Shown: positions 12,521 to 23,450 of the stretch, in pieces
Numbering within the stretch: the stretch's first letter is position 1
Layout: the number at the start of each line of letters is the position of its first letter
NCBI GenBank assembly: GCA_028583605.1
Contig: CM053331.1
Span: forward strand, 3,815,937-3,879,936
DNA: 64,000 bases
Reading direction: 5' to 3'
Origin: Dastarcus helophoroides
Taxonomy: Eukaryota; Arthropoda; Insecta; Coleoptera; Bothrideridae
Program-made: the position numbers and the translations under genes
The notes under the pieces: model-generated
Database searches by the model: none
The model's input: the letters and a program-made list of their open reading frames with translations, nothing else
Told to the model about the DNA's origin: nothing

Positions 12521-12962
12521 CTCTACTAATCTCCTTATTTATACTTCAAAAATCATTTGATTTTTATTTTAAATATCTCCTGATTTTTACTTCAAAAAAT
12601 CCCTTTATCGGAACTTAAAACTTCTCTTGATTTATATTCCAAAAATCTTCCAGTTTTATGAATTTTACCCCAAACATTTTTTGATTTTTCTGTTGATCTT
12701 TGCTTCAAAAATTAGGTACTCCCTTGATTTGTACTCCAAAACACGTTTTATATTCACTCAAAAGTGTCTTGACTTTTAGCAAAACTTTGTTTTTTGCAAA
12801 ACTCTCCTAAATTCTAGTTTAAAAATCTAATGGTTGCTCCAAAAATCTTAGAGTTACTCAAAAAATGTGATCAAAGATCCCTTGATTTTGGCTCCAAATA
12901 TCCCTTGATTTTGGCTCCAAATATTCCTTGATGTTGGCTCAAAACAGTCCCTGATTTTGGCT
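12520..12962. repeat. TCCAAAA spacer and short 23-bp remnant
   Basis: TCCAAAA-type sequence paralogous to 4130-4440, followed by only four 23-bp units (about 12870-12962) and an abrupt junction (GGCTCTTACAGAGACAGAG) into the 20-bp satellite. Confidence 0.7.
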
Positions 12963-13262
12963 CTTACAGAGACAGAGACAGTTTACACTTCATAGAGACC
13001 GTTTATAATTCACAGAGACCGTTTATAATTCACAGAGACCGTTTATACTTAACACAGACCATTTATACTTCACAGAGACCATTTATCCTTCACATAAGTC
13101 ATTTATACTTTGCAGAAACCTTTTATACTTCACACGGACCGTTTATACTTCACAGAGACCGTTTATACTTCACAGAGACCGTTTATACTTCACAGAGACC
13201 GTTTATGCTGCACGGAGGCGTTTATACTTTACAGAGGCGTTTATAGTTCTTGGAGGCGTTTA
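12963..13262. repeat. 20-bp satellite array, block 2
   Basis: The ACCGTTTATACTTCACAGAG unit again. The first 160 bp repeat the end of block 1 (about 11035-11195) almost exactly, including TCCTTCACATAAGTCATTTA. The junctions on both sides are sharp, which suggests the short block is a duplicated end of block 1. Confidence 0.9.
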
Positions 13263-14380
13263 CACTTAACATATTTAGATTTATACAACTGGGCAGTTTC
13301 ACCTTAAGCAACCAAGTCTTTCATCTTCGTTAGCACGCTATAAAACGTTTCAGTTTGTAACAGTTACGTTAAGGTATTATAGCTCGAGTTTATTTGTATT
13401 TTTTGTAACTATTTTTTGTAAGTTAGCCTTTTTTAATCTTCTCGAGTGTTTACGAAAGCTGTTGTTGTACATATATTTGTAAGAAGTTAAGTTTTAAGTT
13501 AAAGTTATTTTGTACATGACTAATTTTTAAGTTTACATATTTTTTTTATTACTAGTCGAAGTTAATAACCAAAGTTTCTACAAACGTTTCGTTTAACACT
13601 TTTTCTTTGTGTATATAATGAAAATATTTATGTACACACTACTTTTAAACATTATTCTTTGTGTATATTACAAAAGTGTTTGCTTTAATTTTTACGTTTT
13701 TAAACATTTCTTTGTGTATATTATGAAAATGTTCATTTTCGTTTTTGTACTTATTTTATTTTTTGTATTTTGTAAATATCAAATATGAACAAAATGTACA
13801 ATCTTTAGTTTGGAATAAACCTTTTTTATTTTAATTCCTTTTTTATTTTTGTTTGCTATTTTGCTATCATTTAATTTATGTTCCTTTTTCCTTTCGTTAG
13901 CTTGTTATTTAATAATTTATTGATATTGTTTATGTGAAATGTTTAAATGGACAAATAGGGTATGCATTTCTAAAATTCTAACTAGTATAGGTCAATTTTT
14001 TTATGAAATATTAATTTTTTTCCCTCAACGAAATTTTGAACTTGGCCCTCAAAATTTTCAAAAATTAAGTAAAAAGAAAGAAAGAAAGAAAGAACAAGGA
14101 TATTCTCTGTATATTTTTCGCGAAGTAGTGTTATTTTCATTCATGTTTTATTGGAAAAAGAAAAATTCAATTAAACATAAATGAAAATTCAAGAATAAAG
14201 GTCAAATTTTAAGAATTTTTTTGGTAAATTGCATTCTGCTTCGAAAATTTAACATTTTTCAAAACTGCGTTAAATTGTTCCTGAAATTTCAATAGAAAAC
14301 TCGAATATTTTCACAAAGAGAGACACAAAGACAAATTATATCTTTGTGTCTCGAAATTTTGATTTGATTTCAAAATTTCA
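13262..14380. other. AT-rich sequence without a supported gene
   Basis: The stretch contains three diverged copies of TTTCTTTGTGTATATTATGAAAA (13600-13740), an AAAGAAAG microsatellite at 14069-14095, and a segment near 13779-13822 that resembles 8960-9012 (AAATATGAACAAA followed by GGAATAAACCTTTT). A frame of 81 codons at 13939-14184 shows no recognisable domain. No gene is called. Confidence 0.5.
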
Positions 14381-14384
14381 AAAA

Positions 14385-14520
14385 AAAAGTCGATATTTCG
14401 AGAAATAGGTCGAAATTTCGAGAAATAGGTCGAAATTTCGAGAAATAGGTCGAAATTTCGAGAAATAGGTCGAAACTTCGAGAAATAGGTCGAAATTTCT
14501 ATAAATAGGTCGAAATTTCG
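14385..14520. repeat. 20-bp tandem repeat TCGAGAAATAGGTCGAAATT
   Basis: Six tandem copies of TCGAGAAATAGGTCGAAATT, nearly identical, the last with CTATAAATAGG in place of GAGAAATAGG. Confidence 0.9.
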
Positions 14521-14945
14521 AATTTGAATTCGAAATTTTGAATTTAAAGTCGAAATTTCAAAATTAAAGTCGAAATGTTGACTGTTTTTTTCGAAATTTC
14601 GACTTTAATCTCGACATTTCCAGAAGTCCAAATTTCGAGAAAAAGGTCGAAATTTCGAATTTGAATTTGAAATTCCAAGATTAAAGTCGAAATTTCGGGA
14701 TTAAAGTCGAAATTTCGATAGAAAAAGTCAACATTTCGACTTAAAATTAAAGTCGAAATGTTGACTATTTTTTCTCGAAATTTCGACTTTAATCTCGACA
14801 TTTCCAGGAGTCGAAATTTTGAGAAAAAGTTCGAAATTTCGAATTTAAGTTCGAAATTCCAAGATTAAAGTCGAAATTTCGAGATTAAAGTCGAAATTTC
14901 AAGAAAAAAGGTCAACATTTCGACTTAAAATTAAAGTCGAAAATG
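14520..14945. repeat. palindrome-rich array, ~185-bp duplicated unit
   Basis: Dense alternation of TCGAAATTTCGA, AAAGTCGAAATTTC and their complements. The block GTCGAAATGTTGACT to CTCGACATTTCCAG occurs at about 14568-14626 and again at 14750-14808, giving a unit of about 182 bp. The unit is rich in short self-complementary stretches. Confidence 0.8.
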
Positions 14946-14984
14946 ATGAAAATTTTAATTTTTTCCTGAAATTGTTTTTTCGTA

Positions 14985-15560
14985 ATTTTGGATTCATATT
15001 TGAGGAAAATGTTGAAATATTGAGAGAGCGAAGTCAAAATTGATTTTTTTTCTTGAATTTGACCAGTAGGATGTCCTACAGCTTGTACAAAAATACCCAA
15101 GCACACCCACGTCAAATCCACGGTAGACCCACGTCAAACCCACGGTAGACCCACGTGAAACCCACGGTAGACCCACGGGCACCCACGCCAAGCCCAATTT
15201 TGAATCAATAATAATTCTTCTCTTGTATTCATCACAATTCTAGCAAACAATCAACATACTCGATACTTTATTGATAAAATCAAAATATTTTATCGATCCG
15301 ATTTAAGGAAAATGTTCAAATGTTGAGACAGCGAAGTCAAAATTGATTTTTTATCTTGAATTGACCAGCAGGATGTGCTGCAGCTGGTTCAAAAATATCC
15401 AGGGGCACCCACGGTGGACCCACGGGCACCCACGTCAAACCCACGGGCACCCACGCCAAACCCAATTTTTAATCAATAATAATTCTCTCGTATTCATCAC
15501 AATTCTAGCAATCAATCAACATACTCGATATTTTATTGATAAAATCAAAAAATTTTATCG
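14985..15560. repeat. two ~310-bp copies, each carrying a CCCACG minisatellite
   Basis: The segment ATGTTGAAATATTGAGAGAGCGAAGTC... to CAATAATAATTCT at 15008-15222 recurs at 15311-15492, with the same order: GACCAGYAGGATGTSCTRCAGC, then a CCCACGG/CCCACGTCAAACC minisatellite (15096-15196 and 15400-15462), then AATCAATAATAATTCT and TTTATTGATAAAATCAAAA. The minisatellite is the reverse complement of the one at 8.79 kb. Confidence 0.8.
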
Positions 15561-16255
15561 ATCCGAATGGAGTGTACATATTGTAAAGTATTACGAAACT
15601 AATACCTTCCAATTTTGCCAATGTAATTATTAAATAATAAATGTTAAAAGTGCCTTGAACCTCATACAATCTGCCATGTAAATATGGAAAATGTTTTTTA
15701 TTGATTAATAAAAATATTTAATGTGGCGAAGCATTTTGACGTTATTTTTGTAAATATACATATAAGTTGAACAATTAAAGGTAAATCTTGGCTTCGTTTG
15801 GTCAATTCTGCATCCCTGACTCAAGATAAAATTAAATTTGGAAACTCAAAGACTCAATTCGCTACAATTGCTAATGTTAGAACCATAGAATTTTAATATG
15901 GAAGCTCTATGGCTTTAATACTGTGTGTACAACAAATTTTCCCACCTAGTGTGCTATTGTCATGTTTACATACGTTCCTTACTTCAGCAGAACTTGAAAC
16001 AGACATAACCTTAAAAAAATATTTTATTAATTAGATTTTACAAAGAACAAAAAACCTTTTTTTTAATGCTACTTTCGAAACGTTTAGAAAAGCTTTAGTG
16101 AATGGAGTTCTTCTATTTCTGATGGGGAATTTTTATGTTAAGGTTAAATTAAAATACAAAAAGGTTAAATGTCAATTTCCTAGTTCGAATCAAATTAGGA
16201 ACATACGTGAACATGTCAAAATAATGACAGGAGCACATTAGATGCGAAAACTTTT
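15560..16255. other. unique AT-rich sequence, no gene seen
   Basis: The region has normal complexity but stops in all frames, no splice-bounded open stretch and no transposon protein. It leads into the 20-bp satellite at 16.26 kb. Confidence 0.5.
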
Positions 16256-16259
16256 TGCA

Positions 16260-19200
16260 CGTTCGATGTGAAAGCTCCAACTTTGATGTAAAAGCTTTGA
16301 CATAAAAGATCTGACTTTGACATAAAAGCTCTGGCTTTGATAAAAAAGCTCTGGCTTTTATATAAAAGCTCTGGCTTTAATATAAACGCTCTCCTTTTAA
16401 TATAAAAGCTTCAGCTTTGATGTGAAAGCTCTGGCTGTAGTATAAAAGCTCTGGCTTTGATATAAAAGCTCTACCTTTGATATAAAAGCTCTCTCTTTGA
16501 TATGAAGGCTTCAGCTTTGATGTGAAAGCTCTGGCTTTGATATGAAAACTCTGGCTTTGATATAAAATCTGTCCCTTTGATATAAAATCTCCAGCTTTGA
16601 TACAAAAGTTCCGGCTTTGACATAAAAGCTCTGGCTTTGATGTAAAAGCTCTCCCTTTGATATGAAAGCTTCAGCTTTGATATGAAAGCTTCAGCTTTGA
16701 TGTGAAAGCTCTGGCTTTGATATAAAAACTCTGGCTTTGATATAAAAGCTCTCCCTTTGATACGATAGCTTCAGCTTTGATATAAAAACTCTGGCTTTGA
16801 TATAAAAGCTCTCCCTTTGATACCAAATCTCCGGCTTTGATATAAAAGCTCTGGCTTTTATATAAAAGCTCTGGCTTTGATATAAAAGCTCTCCCTTTGT
16901 TATGAAAGCTTCAGCTTTGACTGAAAGCTCTGGCTTTGATATAAATACCCTGGCTTTGATATAAAAGCTCTCCCTTTCATATAAAATCTCCGGCTTTGAT
17001 ATAAAAGCTCTGGCTTTGATATAGAAACTCTGGCTTTAATATAAAAGCTCTCCCTTTGATATGACAGCTTCAGCTTTGATGTGATAGCTCTGGCTTTGAT
17101 ATAAAAACTCTGGCTTTGATATAAAAGCTCTCCCTTTGATATCATATCTCCGGCTTTGATATAAAAGCTCTGGCTTTAATATAAAAGCTCTCCCTTTGAT
17201 ATGACAGCTTCAGCTTTGATGTGATAGCTCTGGCTTTGATATAAAAACTCTGGCTTTGATATAAAAGCTCTCCCTTTGATATCATATCTCCGGCTTTGAT
17301 ATAAAAGCTCTGGCTGTAATATAAAAGGTCTTCCTTTGTTATGAAAGCTTCAGCTTTATTATGAAAGCTTCAGCTTTGACTGAAAGCTCTGGCTTTGATA
17401 TAAATACTCTGGCTTTGATATAAAAGCTCTCCCTTTGATATGAAATCTCCGGCTTTGATATAAAAGCTCTGGCTTTGATATAAAAGCTCTGGCTTTGATA
17501 TAAAAGCTCTGGCTTTGATATCAAATCTCCGGCTTTGACATAAAAGCTCCGGCTTTGATATAAAAGCCCTGGCTTTGATATAAAAGCTCTCCCTTTGTTA
17601 TGAAAGCTTCAGCTTTGACTGAAAGCTCTGGCTTTGATATAAAAACTCTGGCTTTGATATAAAAGCTCTCCCTTTGATATCAAATCTCCGGCGTTGATAT
17701 AAAAGCTCTGGCTTTGATATAAAAGCTCTGGCTTTGATATAAAAGCTCTGGCTTTGATGTCAAAGCTCTGGCTTTGATATCAAAGCTCTTCCTTTGATAT
17801 GACAGCTTCAGCTTTGATGTGAAAGCTCTAGCTTTGATATAAAAACTCTGGCTTTGATATAAAAGCTCTCCCTTTGATATCAAACCTCCGGCTTTGATAT
17901 AAAAGCTCTGGCTTTTATATAAAAGCTCTGGCTTTGATATAAAAGCTCTCCCTTTGTTATGAAAACTTCAGCTTTGACTGAAAGCTCTGGCTTTGATATA
18001 AATACCCTGGCTTTGATATAAAAGCTCTCCCTTTCATATAAAATCTCCGGCTTTGATATAAAAGCTCTGGCTTTGATATAGAAACTCTGGCTTTAATATA
18101 AAAGCTCTCCCTTTGATATGATAGCTTCAGCTTTGATGTGATAGCTCTGGCTTTGATATAAAAGCTCTCCCTTTGATATCGAATCTCCGGCTTTGATATA
18201 AAAGCTCTGGCTTTTATATAAAAGCTCTGGCTGTAATATAAAAGGTCTCCCTTTGTTATGAAAGCTTCAGCTTTATTATGAAAGCTTCAGCTTTGACTGA
18301 AAGCTCTGGCTTTGATATAAATACTCTGGCTTTGATATAAAAGCTCTCCCTTTGATATAAAATCTCCGGCTTTGATATAAAAGCTCTGACTTTGATATAA
18401 AAGCTCTGGCTTTGATATAAAAGCTCTCCCTTGATATGACGGCTTCAGCTTTAATGTGAAAGCTCTAGCTTTGATATAACAACTCTGGCTTTGATATAAA
18501 AGCTCTTCCTTTGATATCAAATCTCCGGCTTTGATATAAAAGCTCTGGCTTTGATATAAAAACTCTCCCTTTGATATCATATCTCCGGCTTTGATATAAA
18601 AGCTCTGGCTGTAATATAAAACGTCTTCCTTTGTTATGAAAGCTTCAGCTTTATTATGAAAGCTTCAGCTTTGACTGAAAGCTCTGGCTTTGATATAAAT
18701 ACTCTGGCTTTGATATAAAAGCTCTCCCTTTGATATGAAATCTCCGGCTTTGATATAAAAGCTCTGGCTTTGATATAAAAGCTCTGGCTTTGATATAAAA
18801 GCTCTGGCTTTGATATAAAAGCTCTGGCTTTGATATCAAATCTCCGGCTTTGACATAAAAGCTCCGGCTTTGATATAAAAGCCCTGGCTTTGATATTAAA
18901 GCTCTCCCTTCGTTATGAAAGCTTCAGCTTTGACTGAAAGCTCTGGCTTTGATATAAAACTCTGGCTTTGATATAAAAGCTCTCCCTTTGATATCAAATC
19001 TCCGGCTTTGATATAAAAGCTCTGGCTTTGATATAAAAGCCCTGGCTTTGATATAAAAGCTCTCCCTTTGTTATGAAAGCTTCAGCTTTATTATGAAAGC
19101 TTCAGCTTTGACTGAAAGCTCTGGCTTTGATGTAAAAGCTCTCCCTTTGATATAAAATCTCCTGTTTTGATATAAAAGCCATGGCTTTGATATCAAAGCT

Positions 19201-22200
19201 CTCCCTTTGATATGACAGCTTTAGCTTTGATGTGAAAGCTCTAGCTTTGATATAAAAACCCTGGCTTTGATATAAAAGCTCTCCCTTTGATATGAAGGCT
19301 TCAGCTTTGATGTGAAAGCTCTAGCTTCGATATAAATACTCTGTCTTTGATATAAAAGCTCTCCCTTTGATATAAAATCTCCAGCTTTGATATAAAAGCT
19401 CTGGCTTTGATATAAAAGCTCTCCCTTTGATATGACAGCTTCAGCTTTGATGTGAAAGTTTTAGCTTTGATGTGAAAGCTCTAGCTTTGATATAAAGACT
19501 CTGGCTTTGTTATAAAAGCTCTCCCTTTAATATAAAATCTCCGGTTTTGATACAAAAGTTCCGGCTTTGATGTAAAAGCTCTGGCTTTCATATAAAAGCT
19601 CTGGCTTTGATATAAAAGCTCTGGCTTTGATATAAAAATTCTGGCTTTGATAAAAAAGCTCTCCCTTTGATATAAAATCTCTGGCTTTGATACAAAAGTT
19701 CCGGCTTTGATGCAAAAGCTCTGGCTTTCATATAAAAGCTCTCGCTTTGATATGCCAGCTTTAACTTTGATGTGAAAGCTCTGGCTTTGATATAAAAACT
19801 CTGGTTTTGATATATAAAATCTGACTTTGATATAAAAGCTCTCCCTTTGATATAAAACCTCCGGCTTTGATCAAGAAGCTCCTGCTTTGATATGAAAGCT
19901 CAGGCTTTAATATAAAAGCTCTCCCTTTGATATGACAGCTTCAGCTTTGATGTGAAAGCTCTGGCTTTGATATAAATACCCTGGCTTTGATATAAAAGCT
20001 CTCCCTTTCATATAAAATCTCCGGCTTTGATATAAAAGCTCTGGCTTTGATATAGAAACTCTGGCTTTAATATAAAAGCTCTCCCTTTGATATGACAGCT
20101 TCAGCTTTGATGTGATAGCTCTGGCTTTGATATAAAAACTCTGGCTTTGATATAAAAGCTCTCCCTTTGATATCAAATCTCCGGCTTTGATATAAAAGCT
20201 CTGGCTTTTATATAAAAGCTCTGGCTGTAATATAAAAGGTCTCCCTTTGTTATGAAAACTTCAGCTTTATTATGAAAGCTTCAGCTTTGACTGAAAGCTC
20301 TGGCTTTGATATAAATACTCTGGCTTTGATATAAAAGCTCTCCCTTTGACATAAAATTTCCGGCTTTGATATAAAAGCTCTGGCTTTGATATAAAAGCTC
20401 TGGCTTTGATACAAAAGCTCTCCCCTTGACATGACGGCTTCAGCTTTAATGTGAAAGCTCTGGCTTTGATATAGAAGCTCTTCCTTTGATATCAAATCTC
20501 CGGCTTTGATATAAAAGCTCTGGCTTTGATACAAAAGCCCTGGCTTTGATATAAAAGCTCTCCCTTTGTTATGAAAGCTTCAGCTTTGACTGAAAGCTCT
20601 GGCTTTGATATAAAAACTCTGGCTTTGATATAAAAGCTCTCCCTTTGATATCAAATCTCCGGCTTTGATATAAAAGCTCTGGCTGTAATATAAAAGCTCT
20701 CCCTTTGTTATGAAAGCTTCAGTTTTGACTGAAAGCTCTGGCTTTGATATAAAAACTCTGGCTTTGATATAAAAGCTCTCCCTTTGATATCAATTCTCCG
20801 GCGTTGATATAAAAGCTCTGGCTTTGATATAAAAGCTCTGGCTTTGATATAAAAGCTCTGGCTTTGATATAAAAGCTCTGGTTTTGATATAAAAGCTCTC
20901 CCTTTGATATGACAGCTTTAGCTTTGATGTGAAAGCTCTAGCTTTGATATAACAACTCTGGCTTTAATATAAAAGCTCTCCCTTTGATATCAAATCTCCG
21001 GCTTTGATACTCTGGCTTTGATATAAAAGCTCTCCCTTTGTTATGAAAGCTTCAGCTTTATTATGAAAGCTTCAGCTTTGACTGAAAGCTCTGGCTTTGA
21101 TATAAAAGCTCTCCCTTTGATATAAAATCTCCTGTTTTGATATGAAAGCCATGGCTTGGATATAAAAGCTCTGGCTTTGATATAAAAGCTCTGGCTTTGA
21201 TATAAAAGCTCTGGCTTTGATATCAAAGCTCTGGCTTTGATATCAAAGCTCTCCCTTTGATATGACAGCTTCAGCTTTGATGTGAAAGCTCTAGCTTTGA
21301 TATAAAAACTCTGGCTTTGATATAAAAGCTCTTCCTTTGATATGAAGGCTTCAGCTTTGATGCGAAAGCTCTAGCTTCGATATTAATACTCTGTCTTTGA
21401 TATAAAAGCTCTCCCTTTGATATAAAATCTACAGCTTTGATATAAAAGCTCTGGCTTTGATATAAAAGCTCTCCCTTTGATATGACAGCTTCAGCTTTGA
21501 TGTGAAAGTTTTAGCTTTGATGTGAAAGCTCTAGCTTTGATATAAAGACTCTGGCTTTGATATAAAAGCTCTCCCTTTAATATAAAATCTCCGGCTTTGA
21601 TACAAAAGTTCCGGCTTTGATGTAAAAGCTCTGGCTTTCATATAAAAGCTCTGGCTTTGATATAAAAGCTCTGGCTTTGATATAAAAATTCTGGCTTTGA
21701 TAAAAAAGCTCTCCCTTTGATATAAAATCTCTGGCTTTGATACAAAAGTTCCGGCCTTGATGCAAAAGCTCTGGCTTTCATATAAAAGCTCTCGCTTTGA
21801 TATGCCAGCTTTAACTTTGATGTGAAAGCTCTGGCTTTGATATAAAAACTCTGGTTTTGATATAAAAAATCTGACTTTGATATAAAAGCTCTCCCTTTGA
21901 TATAAAACCTCCGGCTTTGATCAAGAAGCTCCTGCTTTGATATGAAAGCTCTGGCTTTAATATAAAAGCTCTCCCTTTGATATGACAGCTTCAGCTTTGA
22001 TGTGAAAGCTCTGGCTTTGATATAAAAACTCTGGCTTTGATATAAAAGCTCTCCCTTTAATATAAAATCTCCGGCTTTGATACAAAAGTTCCAGCTTTGA
22101 TATAAAAGCTCTGACTTTGATATAAAAGCTCCCCCTTTGATATCAAATCTCCGGCTTTGATATAAAAGCTCTGGCTTTTATATAAAAGCTCTGGCTTTAA

Positions 22201-22440
22201 TGTAAAAGCTTTCCCTTTGTTATGAAAGCTTCAGCTTTATTATGAAAGCTTCAGCTTTGATTGAAAGCTCTGGCTTTGATATAAATACTCTGGCTTTGAT
22301 AAAAAAGCTCTCCCTTTGATAAAAAAATCTCCGGCTTTGATACAAAAGTTCCAGTTTTGATATAAAAGCTCTGGCTTTAATATAAAAGCTGTGGGTTTGA
22401 TATAAAAGCTCTGGCTTTGATATAAAAGCTCTATGGTTTT
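16260..22440. repeat. 20-bp satellite array (GCTCTGGCTTTGATATAAAA) with higher-order structure
   Basis: About 300 copies of the 20-bp unit GCTCTGGCTTTGATATAAAA. Variant units (GCTCTCCCTTTGATAT, TCTCCGGCTTTGATAT, GCTTCAGCTTTGATGTGAAA, TTATGAAAGCTTCAGCTTTG) recur in fixed order to give sub-blocks of about 140-180 bp. A larger duplication is clear: 19210-20000 matches 21260-22050 at an offset of 2050 bp, down to rare variants such as GATATGCCAGCTTTAACTTT and TGATCAAGAAGCTCCTGC. The minus strand of the unit is open in all frames, so frames of up to 98 codons with a 20-residue period (YQSQSFYIKARAF) appear; they shift register at each indel and are not genes. Confidence 0.95.
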
Positions 22441-23150
22441 GGTACGAAAACTCTGTCGTTGGAACAATACTGCGGATGCAAAATTGACAAAACTTTACCT
22501 GCACCAGCAATCTCAAGCTTTTATATATCTTCTCTGGAAAATGCAGATATTTTATTAGACACCTTTTTCGGTTTATTGTATAAAGGAGAAAAGATTTAAA
22601 TTGTAATATGTCATAATTTCTAGGTTTGACATCTGAGATCTAGATCGTGAAGGAGACGATGAGTTACCATAGTTTATTTTGTAATATGGTGACTCAGCTG
22701 GTGCTTCATACAAAACCAACTTGATGGTCCAGCGTTCGATTCCCTCGTAGTACAAACACTTTTTTCTTATTTTTAAACATTACGTTCATTATTTTGATAT
22801 TGATATGTCAAATATATTGATATATTTAAGAAATAATATAATATTTACGATTCCATTGAGCTAATTCGTTTACTAAAGGCGTGACAAATGTATTTTAAAA
22901 GGGGTGCGTCTGTTGGTAAAATATCTGCACATTCTATGTTTTATTTCATCGAATCTAACGACTGCTCACTGTATATTTAAACCGTTAAATTGTCATATAA
23001 ATAAACTTATGTATGTCTGTTCATCTCATACTGTACATTGTTAAATTTATGAACTATTAAATGCTCATAAAGTTGACTGCATTTTTATTATTTTGCAGAG
23101 TTCATTGTCGCTTTTGTCTACCACAGTTCTTCGTCGTTTTCTACTCCCCA
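22440..23150. other. unique sequence after the satellite
   Basis: A moderately complex AT-rich stretch. It holds a tRNA-like A-box/B-box pair at 22688-22744 (listed separately) and otherwise no open frame with recognisable content. Ends at foldback fragments from 23.17 kb on. Confidence 0.4.
22682..22757 (+). other. tRNA-like A and B boxes (tRNA pseudogene or SINE head)
   Basis: TGGTGACTCAGCTGGTGC resembles a tRNA D-arm/A box, and GCGTTCGATTCCC about 45 bases later fits the B box. The TTCGATT loop is good, but the T stem pairs poorly and no 7-bp acceptor stem can be drawn, so a functional tRNA is unlikely. A decayed tRNA or tRNA-derived SINE head is the more likely reading. Confidence 0.3.
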
Positions 23151-23167
23151 TCATTTACTCCTTAACT

Positions 23168-23232
23168 CCATCTTCAGAGAGATACAAGATTTGTATTTCA
23201 ATTTTGGAAGATAACCAAGGACCAGTCCGTTC
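23168..23232 (+). mobile_element. right-end fragment of foldback family
   Basis: CTTCAGAGAGATAC is followed by AAGATTTGTATTTCAATTTT, GGAAGATAACCAAGGACC and AGTCCGTTCCACCAAAA, in the same order as the right halves of the copies at 32.9-33.05 and 33.9-34.0 kb. The central inverted arm is missing. Confidence 0.6.
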
Positions 23233-23265
23233 CACCAAAATTATTTCTTATTTTGTTAGCACTTG

Positions 23266-23450
23266 AAAAACAAAACTTGTCCCCTGAAACCAAGAAAGAT
23301 GAAAAAACACAACAAAGGTTGCTCTAACGCGTTTCGACAGCCAAGCTATCATCTTCAGAGAGATACACCTCGCTTGGCTTTCGAAACACGTTAGAGTAAC
23401 CTTTGTTGTGTTTTTTAATCTTTCTTGGTTTCAGGGGACAAGTTTTTTAA
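23266..23450. mobile_element. foldback element with two ~70-bp inverted arms
   Basis: The left arm begins AACTTGTCCCCTGAAACC and runs through AAGAAAGATGAAAAAACAC, AACAAAGGTTGCTCTAACG and CGTTTCGACAGCCAAGC. The right arm is its inverted copy and ends TTTCTTGGTTTCAGGGGAC. Between them lies CTATCATCTTCAGAGAGATACACC. The arms differ at several positions (GCGTTT against AACACG). On the minus strand the centre matches the hammerhead-like core described in the findings. No coding capacity. Confidence 0.8.

Noticed and set aside
16900..22516. Many minus-strand frames of 60-98 codons reading YQSQSFYIKARAF repeats
   Set aside because: Same reason: the minus strand of the GCTCTGGCTTTGATATAAAA unit is stop-free. 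They are not a repeat protein family.
22682..22757. Functional tRNA gene
   Set aside because: A and B boxes are present but acceptor and T stems do not pair, so only a tRNA-like remnant is listed.
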